Shown here in pieces: positions 7,733-16,874 of a stretch of 46,212 nucleotides of DNA. A program made the position numbers and the translations under genes. Where the stretch lies: assembly GCA_002293375.1 (NCBI GenBank), contig DBDA01000005.1:2708-48919 (forward strand), read 5' to 3'. The first letter of the stretch is position 1. The number at the start of each line of letters is the position of its first letter. The stretch comes from Odoribacter sp. UBA944 (GTDB lineage: Bacteria > Bacteroidota > Bacteroidia > Bacteroidales > Marinifilaceae). The notes beneath the pieces were generated by a model. It was not told where the DNA came from and did no database searches. It worked only from the letters and a program-made list of their open reading frames with translations.

Positions 7733-8338
7733 ATGGAATCATTAAGTTCGCTACATAACATTCCTGTTAATAGTGCTGTTTTGAAAACATTTTTGGGAAA
7801 TCTGAAATATCCGAAAAATAAAATTTCGGATATGGAAAAGCGCAGCGAAATTATTCGTCTGAAAAAAGATTTGTATGTGAATAACAATGTCGCTATATCA
7901 AAAGAACTTATTTCCAACCACTTATACGGAGTTTCGTACATTTCTCTCGAAACAGCTTTGGCGTATTACGGAATCATACCGGAAAGAGTTTACGCCGTTC
8001 GTTCTATGACAACCAAAAGAGCAAAGTCATTTTCAACACCGCTTGGAAATTTTGAATATAAAACCGTTCCGGCAGATTATTTTAACATTGGACTTAGACA
8101 GGAAATTATTGAAAATCAATACGCTTTTCTGATTGCTTCGCCCACAAAGGCAATTTGCGATATGATTGTTGCTACACCGAATTTGCGCATACAATCGGTT
8201 AAGGCAATGCAAAAGTATTTGACGGAAGATTTGCGGATTGATGTTGAGGTTTTGAAAAATTTAGATAAGGAGATTGTGAGAGAGTGTGTTGAGGTGGGGA
8301 AGAAGAAAAATGAGTTGGGATTATTGTTGGATTTTTAG
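7733..8338 (+). CDS. AbiEi-like antitoxin (copy 2)
   Basis: This 201-residue protein has the same architecture as copy 1: a winged-helix N-terminus (KRSEIIRLKKDLYVNN) and a C-terminal domain with SYISLETALAYYGIIPE and ASPTKAICDMIV. It should repress its own promoter and neutralise the nucleotidyltransferase encoded at 8941. Unlike the usual abiE order, the toxin does not follow directly; a separate gene lies between them. Base composition is clearly more AT-rich than in the metabolic genes of the window, which suggests horizontal transfer. Confidence 0.82.
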   Translation: MESLSSLHNIPVNSAVLKTFLGNLKYPKNKISDMEKRSEIIRLKKDLYVNNNVAISKELISNHLYGVSYISLETALAYYGIIPERVYAVRSMTTKRAKSFSTPLGNFEYKTVPADYFNIGLRQEIIENQYAFLIASPTKAICDMIVATPNLRIQSVKAMQKYLTEDLRIDVEVLKNLDKEIVRECVEVGKKKNELGLLLDF

Positions 8339-8371
8339 CACGCTGATTAAACGGATTTACACAGAAATATT

Positions 8372-8938
8372 ATGAATACTAAGCAGGGATATATTGATTT
8401 GATTAAACAAAGAAGTATTGAAAATAAAAATGCTTTGCAGATTCTTTTTGAGAAAAAGTTATATGGACATTGTTTTTCTGTATTAAGACAAGAATTAGAT
8501 TCGTTTATTAGAATAATCTATTTAGGTAGAATAGGTGATTTTAATGAAAGAGAAAGATTAATGAAGCAAACTTTATTAGGAGAAAAATGGAGTGTATTAA
8601 CTTCAAAGAATAAATGGAAAACTATAACAGATAAAGATATGGTAGATATATCTAACCAATTGTTTGGTTATGTTGAATATGTATATAGGTTTGGTTGTGC
8701 TTTTATTCACCTTTCAAATTCTCATAATTATACCACTATCAACCCGTTTAATACACTTAGCGAAATAGAACAATTAGATGTTAAACATTATCTTAATCAG
8801 TATCACGGATTTTCAGAAGATAACGACCTAACAGTTGAAAATATCGCTGACTTAATCCCGAATATTTTTGAAAAAATTTCAGGTAATATGGCGTGTTATT
8901 TTGATGAAATATTGAACAATAAAATGATTACGAATTGA
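8372..8938 (+). CDS. unknown protein inserted in an AbiE module; possible HEPN-like domain
   Basis: I do not recognise this 188-residue family. It looks all-helical: QRSIENKNALQILFEKKLYG and RQELDSFIRIIYL in the first half, and NQLFGYVEYVYRFG in the middle. The segment YRFGCAFIHLSNSHNY contains Arg106 and His113 in an Rx6H arrangement, which fits the RNase motif of HEPN domains, common in phage-defence and toxin proteins; this is suggestive only. The gene lies 33 bases after the AbiEi antitoxin, and its TGA stop is 2 bases before the ATG of the AbiEii toxin, so it is cotranscribed with both. It is one of the most AT-rich genes in the window. It could be a third component or a passenger. Confidence 0.6.
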   Translation: MNTKQGYIDLIKQRSIENKNALQILFEKKLYGHCFSVLRQELDSFIRIIYLGRIGDFNERERLMKQTLLGEKWSVLTSKNKWKTITDKDMVDISNQLFGYVEYVYRFGCAFIHLSNSHNYTTINPFNTLSEIEQLDVKHYLNQYHGFSEDNDLTVENIADLIPNIFEKISGNMACYFDEILNNKMITN

Positions 8939-8940
8939 AA

Positions 8941-9783
8941 ATGATGAGCAACTCAATTTTCCAAAATATGCTCTCCCGCTACCAAATCGCTACCAAAGAC
9001 GATTTGACCAATGCCACACACGAAGTAATGCAGCAAATTACGCTTGCAGGCTTGTACCGTGGCGGTTTTTTCGACAAAGCGGCATTTTATGGCGGTACTT
9101 GTCTGCGCATTTTTCATGGTTTGCAGCGTTTTTCGGAAGATATGGATTTCTCGCTTTTGCAGGCAGACGGGAAATTTTCATTAGAAAATTATTTTGAACC
9201 AATAATTACCGAATTTAAGGCACTTGGAAAAGATGTCGAAATCAGCAAAAAGGCAAAAACAGCACAAACAAATGTAGAATCGGCTTTTTTGAAAGAAAAT
9301 ACCGAAATCTACGACTTGCAATTTTCAACTGAAAAACGCATTAAAATAAAGATTGAAGTTGATACGCAACCGCCGCTTGATTTTTCGACCGAATACAAGT
9401 TGCTTTTGTTGCCTTTTTCGTTTATGACGCGCTGTTATTCCTTGCCCGATTTATACGCAGGAAAAATGCATGCTTTCCTTTTCCGAAATTGGAAAACTCG
9501 TGTAAAAGGTCGCGATTGGTACGATTTTGAGTTTTATGTCCGGAATAATATTGCTCTCAATTTTAATCACCTGCAAAAACGAGCAGAGCAAATAAACAAT
9601 TTAACGGAAAAAAATTTTACGCCTGAAATTTTCAAACAAATGCTGAAAGAGCGAATTGAAAAAACAAATATTGAGTCGGTCAAAAATGATGTCCGTCCGT
9701 TTTTGAAAAAACCGCAGGAAATGGAAATTTGGAGTACGAAATACTTCTTACAGTTGGCAGGTATGATTCGATTCGAGAAATAA
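8941..9783 (+). CDS. AbiEii-like nucleotidyltransferase toxin
   Basis: This 280-residue protein has all the motifs of the AbiEii/type IV toxin nucleotidyltransferases: GGTCLR (51-56), FSEDMDFS (64-71, with the paired acidic residues), KIEVD (137-141) and SLPDLYAGKMHAFLFRNW followed by KGRDWYD (to 195). Characterised relatives transfer nucleotides to tRNA or bind GTP and stop growth, thereby blocking phage. The start at ATG 8941 (or 8944) is preferred over an upstream TTG that overlaps the preceding gene. It is preceded by the 188-residue unknown gene and, before that, the AbiEi antitoxin. All key motifs are kept, so it should be active. Confidence 0.85.
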   Translation: MMSNSIFQNMLSRYQIATKDDLTNATHEVMQQITLAGLYRGGFFDKAAFYGGTCLRIFHGLQRFSEDMDFSLLQADGKFSLENYFEPIITEFKALGKDVEISKKAKTAQTNVESAFLKENTEIYDLQFSTEKRIKIKIEVDTQPPLDFSTEYKLLLLPFSFMTRCYSLPDLYAGKMHAFLFRNWKTRVKGRDWYDFEFYVRNNIALNFNHLQKRAEQINNLTEKNFTPEIFKQMLKERIEKTNIESVKNDVRPFLKKPQEMEIWSTKYFLQLAGMIRFEK

Positions 9784-9858
9784 GGTTACAGCAAACAACT
9801 TCCCCGTTTTGAATGGTTTAGGCACAAAATGGAGTTGGACGCATATGATTGAGACACT

Positions 9859-11112
9859 ATGACAACCGAACACCCCGCAGCCGACCCGTTTTACAAGTGG
9901 AAAAGGAACACCGCATTTTTTCTGATCAGCCAGACGTTGTCGCTGTTGGGAACGATGCTGGTGCAATACGCCATTATGTGGCACATCATACTCAAAACAC
10001 AGTCGGGTATTATGATGACGGTTTACATTCTCGTAGCCGTTTTGCCGACTTTTTTCACTTCGCTGTTGGGCGGTGTCTGGGCGGACAAGTACAACAAGAA
10101 ACATTTGATCAATCTGGCCGACGGTTCCATTGCGCTCGTTAGCTTGATCATTGCCGTCAGCCTTTCGGCCGGCATGGACAGCATCGTGCTGTTGATGATC
10201 GCCGCGTGTGTGCGGGCATTGGGACAGGGCATTCAGCAACCGGCGGTCGCTTCGCTGATCCCGTTCATTGTTCCCGAAGATAAATTGTTGCGGATAAATG
10301 GCTTCAACACCAGCATCCAATCGGGGATCTTTCTGATATCGCCCGTCGCAAGTGCATCGTTGATGGCGCTGGCACCGTTGCAGACACTGTTTTTAGTCGA
10401 TGTGGTCACCGCCTCCATAGCGATCGTTATCCTTTATGTTCTCGTAAAGGTAAACAAAGCCCCTGCACAGACAGAGGACGTGGAAAAAACATCGCATTTT
10501 TCGGAACTGAAAAGCGGATTGAAATACATAAAAAACCGGCGCTTCTTGTGGTTGCTGATCCTGCTTTCAGCCCTGTTCACCATTGCCATGTCGCCGTTGT
10601 CTATCTTGACGCCGTTGCAGGTGACACGTAATTTCGGCACGGAACTGTGGCGGCTTTCGGCCATTGAGATCACGTTTGCGGGCGGCATGATGCTGGGCGG
10701 CATAGTGGTCGGCCTGTGGGGTTTCCGCAACAGGATCTATTCGATCGGGGCCGCTTCGATCGTTGTAGGGTTATTGACGGTCTCATTCGGTCTGTGGACA
10801 CATTTCATCCCCTACCTGGTGTGTATGACACTTTGCGGGATCATCTTTCCCTATTTCAATGTACCGAGTATGACCTTGCTGCAGGAAAAAGTCGACCCTC
10901 ACTATCTGGGGCGGGTACTCTCCGTCTTCACCATGCTCGGCAGCCTTGCCATGCCGTTTGCCATGCTGTTTTTCGGTCCGCTGGCCGACACGGTAAGCAT
11001 CAACTCTATACTGATCGCAACGGGGATCGTCATGTTGTTTTTGGGTGCCGTATACTTTATCAGCAAAACCTTGAGAACGGCCGGAATGCAAAACAACAGC
11101 GAAGAGATATAA
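9859..11112 (+). CDS. MFS transporter, drug-exporter-like
   Basis: This 417-residue protein has about 12 hydrophobic helices and the MFS loop motif LLGGVWADKYNKKHLI between helices 2 and 3. Helix content such as LGQGIQQPAVASLIPFIVP and NGFNTSIQSGIFLISPV is typical of the MefA/enterobactin-exporter-like MFS group (macrolide or siderophore efflux). It sits in the inner membrane and uses the proton gradient. It is a single gene following the AbiE module with no obvious partner, and its 3' end meets a convergent gene across a strong hairpin. The substrate cannot be stated. Confidence 0.85.
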   Translation: MTTEHPAADPFYKWKRNTAFFLISQTLSLLGTMLVQYAIMWHIILKTQSGIMMTVYILVAVLPTFFTSLLGGVWADKYNKKHLINLADGSIALVSLIIAVSLSAGMDSIVLLMIAACVRALGQGIQQPAVASLIPFIVPEDKLLRINGFNTSIQSGIFLISPVASASLMALAPLQTLFLVDVVTASIAIVILYVLVKVNKAPAQTEDVEKTSHFSELKSGLKYIKNRRFLWLLILLSALFTIAMSPLSILTPLQVTRNFGTELWRLSAIEITFAGGMMLGGIVVGLWGFRNRIYSIGAASIVVGLLTVSFGLWTHFIPYLVCMTLCGIIFPYFNVPSMTLLQEKVDPHYLGRVLSVFTMLGSLAMPFAMLFFGPLADTVSINSILIATGIVMLFLGAVYFISKTLRTAGMQNNSEEI

Positions 11113-11113
11113 A

Positions 11114-11163
11114 AACTACTCCGCTATCGTGTGAATGGAACTTCGTGCGATAGCGGAGTAGTT
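11114..11163. terminator. bidirectional terminator hairpin
   Basis: A perfect 16-bp inverted repeat, AACTACTCCGCTATCG (11114-11129) and its complement (11148-11163), with an 18-base loop. It separates the convergent MFS and glycosidase genes. On the minus strand the stem is followed by TTTTTATATC, so it fits an intrinsic terminator for the minus-strand gene; it may serve both. Confidence 0.8.
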
Positions 11164-11193
11164 AAACAGACTCGATAAAGAAGAACGACAACG

Positions 11194-12714
11194 TTATTTC
11201 AGGCCGTTGCTTCCCGGACGGATCTGCTTCTTTTTACCGTTGATGATCAATGTGTACGCTTCGTTGCTGTTGACGTCGATTTTATCCGTGTCGACATGAT
11301 AAATAATATCGGTCACGACGTCCCCGAATTTAAGATTTTTGATACCGTGTGTTCCGTTCTCTTTTTTAAGGTTCCAGACCACCGTATTTGTTAATCCGTT
11401 GGCTTCCCGGAATCCCATGATGTTTTCGATAAACAGAGAGATAGGTCCTAATGCCGACCAACCGCAGAAATCCGGCCTTGCACGGCGTCCGCGTTCCGTC
11501 GAAGGCTGGTCGGAGGACGGGTTATAACACTCCCATATCGTGTGAGGTTCCACCGCATGGTAAGTGCGCAATTGCTGGTCAAGCACCTTCCGCGCCAACT
11601 CGTCGGCCAGCTCGTAATGCCCGTATTTTTCCAACGCTTTGGTACCCATGTAAACCATTGGCAACCAAATTCCTCCCCGCCAATAATCGCCGGTTTCATG
11701 GTTGTAGTCTTTATCGTCCCTTGCCAGCGTATTCCAGGGATATTCCCCACCCATATACTTCTCCGAACGCAGGTATTCCGTCATGCGTTTTGCCTGCCGC
11801 TTCGAGGGGATTTCGGCCAGCATCGCCCAAAACGACGCCGGTGTTTTAATCTTGCAAGGCTCACCGGTTTCTGCATCAATATCGTAATAGAACCCATCCT
11901 TTTTGTCCCAATAATTTTTGTTGATCGTTTTTTTCAGCTCCCTATAGATCGCTTTCCATTTCCGTTCCTCTTTCTTCATGGAAGAGAGGCCGTACAGGCG
12001 GGAGATGTACAACGCCGACAGGGCCTGCTGGCTGATAGCGTCGATCCACAGCACCTTGTCGTACCCACCGGCATCCCTGCCCCGGGGCGTATTGTCCATA
12101 CCGCTGGCCCCTCCGGTCCAGGTAAACCCTTTGATGTGGCCGGCGGCATCCTTTTGCGGGTTGAGGAAAATACGGTTGGGGCTAATCAGCGAGTCCCTGT
12201 GTCCCTTTACCAGGTTGTTGAAATAGTCAAAATGGCGTTGCAGGAACTTCTTCTCTTTGAATACATCGTCGAGATGTGCCTTGTCCGCCGAGAACAGGTA
12301 ATTGTAATACTCTATCCACGCAAAAAGCGGGGGATTGTCGCGCAGGTGAATGCGCAAAGGGGTCGGCACGTGTTCGTGAATAGGCAGGTACAGATTGTAC
12401 AGCGTTTGCTTGCCCGGATAGGCTGCAGGCGCATAGCGGGAGAACATCACCATAAAACAGGCGTCCCAGATCCAGATCTGATTGTCGTAACAATTTTCGT
12501 CCAGGTAAGGCGAAGCGGGCAGCCCTTCGGGCCCGATACGTACACGGTCGGCAGCGATCTCCCAGGTCTTCTCATACAGCTCCACTAGCGCTTTATCCGG
12601 GAACACCACTCTCGGGATCTCTTTTTGCCAATCGGGATTGGCGGCGTCACTCGGTTTCTGGGCCCACGCCCATGCGGGAAACAGGCAAAGGAGCAGGGTT
12701 ATATACTTTTTCAC
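11194..12714 (-). CDS. secreted GH63-like glycoside hydrolase
   Basis: This 506-residue protein has a Sec signal (LLLCLFPAWAWAQ) and the (alpha/alpha)6-barrel sequence type of MGH1/GH63-like enzymes: DNQIWIWDACFMVMFSRYA, NNPRGRD-like segment SGMDNTPRGRDAGGYD, QALSALYISRLYGL, YWRGGIWLPMVYMGTKAL and HTIWECYNP. In GH63 the Asp of the SGMDN motif is the general acid, and an acidic residue near WEC is a plausible base. The likely role is cleavage of alpha-glucosides in the periplasm. The start codon is GTG at 12712-12714, 18 bases after clpX, giving a good signal peptide. It follows clpP-clpX on the same strand. Confidence 0.8.
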   Translation of the reverse strand: MKKYITLLLCLFPAWAWAQKPSDAANPDWQKEIPRVVFPDKALVELYEKTWEIAADRVRIGPEGLPASPYLDENCYDNQIWIWDACFMVMFSRYAPAAYPGKQTLYNLYLPIHEHVPTPLRIHLRDNPPLFAWIEYYNYLFSADKAHLDDVFKEKKFLQRHFDYFNNLVKGHRDSLISPNRIFLNPQKDAAGHIKGFTWTGGASGMDNTPRGRDAGGYDKVLWIDAISQQALSALYISRLYGLSSMKKEERKWKAIYRELKKTINKNYWDKKDGFYYDIDAETGEPCKIKTPASFWAMLAEIPSKRQAKRMTEYLRSEKYMGGEYPWNTLARDDKDYNHETGDYWRGGIWLPMVYMGTKALEKYGHYELADELARKVLDQQLRTYHAVEPHTIWECYNPSSDQPSTERGRRARPDFCGWSALGPISLFIENIMGFREANGLTNTVVWNLKKENGTHGIKNLKFGDVVTDIIYHVDTDKIDVNSNEAYTLIINGKKKQIRPGSNGLK

Positions 12715-12732
12715 GGGTGGCTGGTAATGTGT

Positions 12733-13950
12733 TTACGCTCTCAGTTTTTGCACATCCGATCTTTTCATTTTTTCTTCGGCATACGCTTGGGTAACCCGCA
12801 CCTTTTTCTTGTTTTGCGACGGAACTTCGTACATCAGATCGGTCATGATCGCCTCGCAGATAGAACGCAACCCCCTGGCTCCCAATTTGAATTCAATGGC
12901 TTTGTCTACAATGTATTCGTAAACCTCTTCATCAAAAGTGAGTTCGATGCCGTCTATTTTAAACAACTTGATATACTGCCGGATGATGGCGTTTTTGGGT
13001 TCGGTCAAAATGTTGCGCAAGGTATTCCGGTCCAGTGGTTCCAAATAGGTCAATACCGGCAGACGCCCGATAATCTCCGGGATCAGGCCGAATGCTTTCA
13101 GGTCCAGTGGGGAGATGTATTGCAGGAAATTGTCCCGGTTGATGCCCTCCGTTGCCTGACTGGCGTTGAAACCGACCACTTTGGTGTTAAGCCGCAGGGC
13201 GATCTTCCGTTCGATGCCATCGAAAGCCCCTCCGCAAATAAAGAGGATGTTTTTGGTATTGACGGGGATCATCTTCTGTTCCGGATGCTTGCGACCACCT
13301 TGGGGCGGCACATTGACCACAGAGCCTTCCAACAGTTTCAGAAGTCCCTGTTGTACCCCCTCTCCGCTAACATCGCGGGTGATGGAAGGGGAGTCCCCCT
13401 TCCGGGCGATCTTGTCCAGTTCGTCAATAAAAACAATCCCTTTTTCGGCTGCCTCCACGTCGTAGTCAGCCGCTTGCAGCAGGCGGGTCAGGATGGATTC
13501 AATGTCTTCGCCTACATAGCCGGCTTCCGTCAGGACGGTGGCGTCCACAATGGTGAACGGGACGTGGAGCATTTTCGCGATGGTACGGGCCAGCAGGGTT
13601 TTCCCGGTACCGGTACGTCCCACCAGGAGGATGTTCGATTTCTCGATCTCTACGTCGTCCTCTTTCGCATCCGACTGGAACAACCGTTTGTAGTGGTTAT
13701 ATACAGCCACGGCGATGTGCTTTTTAGCTTCTTCCTGCCCAATCACATACTGGTCCAGAAATGCTTTGATCTCCTGCGGTTTTTTGACAGAGGAGGGCTT
13801 GATCTCGAAAGTGGAACGGCTTTTCTGGTCCTCCTGTACAATCTCAAACGCCTGGGTGGCGCACTGGTCGCAAATCGACCCGCTCACACCGTCTATCAAC
13901 AACTCTACTTCGTTCCGGCTGCGTCCGCAAAAAGTACACTTATCTTTCAT
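12733..13950 (-). CDS. clpX: ATP-dependent Clp protease ATP-binding subunit ClpX
   Basis: This 405-residue protein is a standard ClpX. The N-terminal zinc-binding domain has Cys5, Cys8, Cys27 and Cys30. The AAA+ module has Walker A GRTGTGKT (111-118), Walker B IVFIDELDKI, and the pore and sensor regions (AGYVGEDIES, RLPVLTYL, GARGLRSICEAIM). ClpX unfolds substrates and feeds them into ClpP. It starts 18 bases after clpP in the same direction, forming the usual clpP-clpX operon. The trigger factor gene often found upstream in this phylum is not here. Confidence 0.98.
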   Translation of the reverse strand: MKDKCTFCGRSRNEVELLIDGVSGSICDQCATQAFEIVQEDQKSRSTFEIKPSSVKKPQEIKAFLDQYVIGQEEAKKHIAVAVYNHYKRLFQSDAKEDDVEIEKSNILLVGRTGTGKTLLARTIAKMLHVPFTIVDATVLTEAGYVGEDIESILTRLLQAADYDVEAAEKGIVFIDELDKIARKGDSPSITRDVSGEGVQQGLLKLLEGSVVNVPPQGGRKHPEQKMIPVNTKNILFICGGAFDGIERKIALRLNTKVVGFNASQATEGINRDNFLQYISPLDLKAFGLIPEIIGRLPVLTYLEPLDRNTLRNILTEPKNAIIRQYIKLFKIDGIELTFDEEVYEYIVDKAIEFKLGARGLRSICEAIMTDLMYEVPSQNKKKVRVTQAYAEEKMKRSDVQKLRA

Positions 13951-13968
13951 ACACGTTGTTTACTATCT

Positions 13969-14646
13969 TCATTTGCTCTCCCGGATCAGGATCTTGTCGA
14001 TCATCCCGTACTCTTTGGCCTCTTCCGACGTCATCCAATAGTCCCGGTCGGAGTCCTTTTCGATCTTTTTAAAACTGTTTCCGGTGTGTTCCGCCAATAT
14101 TTTATACAACTCCGTTTTCAGTTTCTGGATCTCCCGGACCGTGATCTCGATGTCGGCCGCCTGTCCCTGCGCCCCGCCCATCGGTTGGTGGATCATCACC
14201 CTGGAGTGGCGCAGGGCCGCCCGTTTTCCTTTGGTACCGGCGGCCAGCAGCACAGAACTCATGGAGGCGGCCAACCCGGTACAGGTGGTAGCGATGTCGC
14301 AGGAGATGTACTGCATGGTATCGTAAATACCGAGGCCGGCATAGACCGAACCTCCCGGAGAGTTGAAATAAATCTGAATATCCTTTCCCGGATCGGAGGT
14401 CTCTAAAAAGAGCAATTGCGCCATGATAATGTTCGCTACATCGTCGTCTATCGGCACGCCCAGAAAGATGATGCGGTCCATCATCAGCCGGGAAAAGACA
14501 TCCATGGAGGCAATGTTCAGTTGGCGCTCTTCAATAATATTGGGGGTGAGGTAACTGTTAAAGGCGGATTCAAACCGGCCGAGTGTCAGACTGTTAACAC
14601 CTCTGTGACGAGTTGCGTATTTTTTAAATTCATCTTGTGGGATCAT
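13969..14646 (-). CDS. clpP: ATP-dependent Clp protease proteolytic subunit ClpP
   Basis: From the ATG at 14644-14646 the protein has 225 residues. The catalytic triad is complete: Ser128 in GLAASMSSVLLAAG, His153 in RVMIHQPMGG, and Asp202 in SDRDYWMTSEEAKEYGMID. It forms the tetradecameric serine-protease chamber used by ClpX. An upstream in-frame TTG would add seven residues (to 14667) but is less likely. It begins the clpP-clpX operon; upstream lies the wzi-like gene in the same direction, separated by about 70 bases that hold the probable promoter. Confidence 0.97.
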   Translation of the reverse strand: MIPQDEFKKYATRHRGVNSLTLGRFESAFNSYLTPNIIEERQLNIASMDVFSRLMMDRIIFLGVPIDDDVANIIMAQLLFLETSDPGKDIQIYFNSPGGSVYAGLGIYDTMQYISCDIATTCTGLAASMSSVLLAAGTKGKRAALRHSRVMIHQPMGGAQGQAADIEITVREIQKLKTELYKILAEHTGNSFKKIEKDSDRDYWMTSEEAKEYGMIDKILIRESK

Positions 14647-14718
14647 GTTGTATCGTTTTAATTTCAAACTGCTAAATTACAAAAAAAAGTGGCCGCAGAA
14701 TAGGATCGGGCCGGGATT

Positions 14719-16167
14719 TTACCGCCCGATCTTACCGTACCGGTACAGTTTCAGGCTGACCCCGATGTTCTGGCCCGAAAATTCACCGAAATCCCCATAG
14801 ATCCCCAGGTCAATCCGGAAGGGAAGCCCGCAGGGCGGAAGAACGGCCTCCAGGCCGCAGGAAAATTGTTCCTGGGGAGCATCGGGCAGCGGGGCGCTGT
14901 AGCTCCCGTAGTTCCGGGTATAGGTCAACAGCGCCCTGTACGGGATCCGGGAAAAAGCTGTTCCTTTCAGGCCGATGTGGTGTCCGAGCACCCGGTTGTT
15001 GAAGATACCCGGGGAGATACCGTTTTCGCCGGGCATTCCGGCCGTCATCAGCGGAGAGCCCAGGGGGCGTCCGTGGAATGTCCAGCCGCTTTGGTACATA
15101 CCGTTGTTGAAATAGTTGTCGTTTCCCCCCAGTATTTTCAGGTTATCCTCGGGATCTCGGCCCTCCATCTCTTCGGGAGTGCGGGGACGGTCGTGGTATT
15201 TGCCCGATTGGCATTTGGTGTAGTGGAATTCGTACAGGAGGGCGTCGATCCACTTCCCGGTACGCCTCTTTCGGTAATAAAATGTATAGGTACCGTCCGG
15301 AAAATTCTGGAACCTTGTACCGGAACCGTCTTCAAACGGAATATCGTGGTAAAAAGAGAGCGAGTAGTCATCTGCCGTGTAGCTGACCTGCAGATGCTGC
15401 CGGCCCAGGTGATTCCCCAGCACATTGATGCGGTCACTCTCCGTGGCAGCGCTGCCGCCTTCCCGGCCGGCAACGATCCGCAGGTAATCGACAAAGGAGG
15501 AGGGCTGTTTGCCATAATCGGGAGAGGTGCCGCCCCATTGGGCAACATGTTCCAATCCGAACACTACCTCCCACCTGCGGTGCGGAACAATCCGCAGAAA
15601 GAGCGATTTGTTGTGGAGAAGCGTGTGCTTGACGTAGCGTTTATCATCCATCAGATAATCACCCCAACTCCCTTTAAAAGAGAGCACTCCTTTGGTTCCG
15701 GGGATGGAGATATACGCTGTCCGGAGCCTGTAGCCCGGCAAGGAACGGGCATTGCCCGACCAGATGATGTTGCCGTTCGTGGAGGAGAGGCCGTCCAATT
15801 CCGTTTCCCGGTGGACGATACCGAGATCTAACTGCAATTTTCGCCAGGCGGCGCTTGCAAACAATTGATCTATAAACAGGTTGTTTTCTCCCTCGGCGAG
15901 TTGTCCGGCTGCCGATACCCCGTAAGCAAAACGAATGGTCCGTCCGGAAGCAAAACCGGAAAAGACACCGGCCTCCAACACGCTTCCGTTCGTCGCGGGC
16001 ACGATGCCGTGCCGGTTGGATACCGCCCAGAACGGCAACTGTTTTTCCGAACTCAGGAAACCCGAAACGGAAGCCCGGTAGTCGAATTCCCGCTTTTGTC
16101 CCCATCCCGAAAGCGCCGAAACACACAAAAACATCACACACTGCAACAGGCAGATAACTATTTTCAT
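14719..16167 (-). CDS. capsule assembly Wzi-family outer membrane protein
   Basis: This 482-residue protein has a signal peptide (MKIVICLLQCVMFLCVSALS, then GWGQ) and a beta-strand-rich body with alternating aromatic residues (FDYRASVSGFLSSEKQLPFW, GVLSFKGSWGDYLMD, LTYTRNYGSYSAPL), as in Wzi-like 18-strand barrels of Bacteroidota. Wzi of E. coli anchors capsule at the surface. The ATG at 16165-16167 is chosen: it starts the signal peptide and lies 11 bases after ispD, whereas a longer frame would overlap ispD. It is the last gene of a GH92-ispD-wzi cluster. Confidence 0.82.
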   Translation of the reverse strand: MKIVICLLQCVMFLCVSALSGWGQKREFDYRASVSGFLSSEKQLPFWAVSNRHGIVPATNGSVLEAGVFSGFASGRTIRFAYGVSAAGQLAEGENNLFIDQLFASAAWRKLQLDLGIVHRETELDGLSSTNGNIIWSGNARSLPGYRLRTAYISIPGTKGVLSFKGSWGDYLMDDKRYVKHTLLHNKSLFLRIVPHRRWEVVFGLEHVAQWGGTSPDYGKQPSSFVDYLRIVAGREGGSAATESDRINVLGNHLGRQHLQVSYTADDYSLSFYHDIPFEDGSGTRFQNFPDGTYTFYYRKRRTGKWIDALLYEFHYTKCQSGKYHDRPRTPEEMEGRDPEDNLKILGGNDNYFNNGMYQSGWTFHGRPLGSPLMTAGMPGENGISPGIFNNRVLGHHIGLKGTAFSRIPYRALLTYTRNYGSYSAPLPDAPQEQFSCGLEAVLPPCGLPFRIDLGIYGDFGEFSGQNIGVSLKLYRYGKIGR

Positions 16168-16178
16168 ACTCAACCGGA

Positions 16179-16874
16179 TTACTCTGTCAATCTTTTTTCT
16201 GCAAACACCAAATCTTCGGGCCACGTCAACTTGATATTGAAAACCTCTCCCCGGATCAACATTACAGGCTCTTCCGGCAGGTATTTTTTGACCACCCCGC
16301 AATCGTCCGTCGCCGCGAATGCCGCATCGGCTAACGCTTTGTCAAAAGCCCGTTGCAACACTTCGCGGTCAAATCCCTGCGGGGTTTGCATCCGGAAGAG
16401 CCGGGAACGGTCGGGGATCTGCCGGATCTGTCCGGTATCCGGATCCGCCTCCGCCACCGTATCGGTTTCCGGGATGGCAGCGCCTGCCGCCCGGACATAC
16501 CGCAGGGCTTCCAAAAGATCGTCGATGATCCGGGTGGAGACCAAAGGCCGTACGGCATCGTGGATCAGTAAATGACAGGCAACGTCCCGGTAGGCGTGGA
16601 GCGCGCTCAACGTAGAGTGGTAACGCTCTTTTCCTCCGTCCAAAATATGTGTGATCTTGCGAAATGCTTTCCCGTCTAACAGTTGTTCCGTTTTTTCCCG
16701 GTAATCGGGATGAACGACAAGAGCGATCCCGTCTATGCCCGGATGCTTTTCAAAAACAGACAGGGTATGTTCCAGAATGGTTTTTCCGGCAATCGGTAAA
16801 AATTGCTTGGGAAGCTCTTTTCCCATCCGCGATCCGGAACCTCCGGCCAATATAACGGCAACGTTTTGCTTCAC
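16179..16874 (-). CDS. ispD: 2-C-methyl-D-erythritol 4-phosphate cytidylyltransferase
   Basis: This 231-residue protein carries the IspD signatures: AVILAGGSGSRMGKELPKQF, LLIHDAVRPLVS, RMQTPQGFD and NIKLTWPEDLVFAE. It transfers CMP to methylerythritol phosphate in the non-mevalonate isoprenoid pathway in the cytoplasm. TarI and related CTP transferases for ribitol or glycerol phosphate are close relatives, but no partner TarJ gene is near, so IspD is the better call. Its GTG start overlaps the TGA of the GH92 gene by four bases (GTGA), which indicates translational coupling. Confidence 0.92.
   Translation of the reverse strand: MKQNVAVILAGGSGSRMGKELPKQFLPIAGKTILEHTLSVFEKHPGIDGIALVVHPDYREKTEQLLDGKAFRKITHILDGGKERYHSTLSALHAYRDVACHLLIHDAVRPLVSTRIIDDLLEALRYVRAAGAAIPETDTVAEADPDTGQIRQIPDRSRLFRMQTPQGFDREVLQRAFDKALADAAFAATDDCGVVKKYLPEEPVMLIRGEVFNIKLTWPEDLVFAEKRLTE

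Noticed and set aside
8341..8371. Short leader before the 188-residue gene that recalls common Bacteroidota repeats (TTAAACGGATTTACACAG type)
   Set aside because: Only one partial copy is present in the window, so I could not support it as a repeat feature.
12625..14406. 593-codon open frame on the plus strand
   Set aside because: It lies antisense to clpX and clpP, which match known proteins in full; its translation is low-complexity, rich in His, Gln and Phe, and shows no family.
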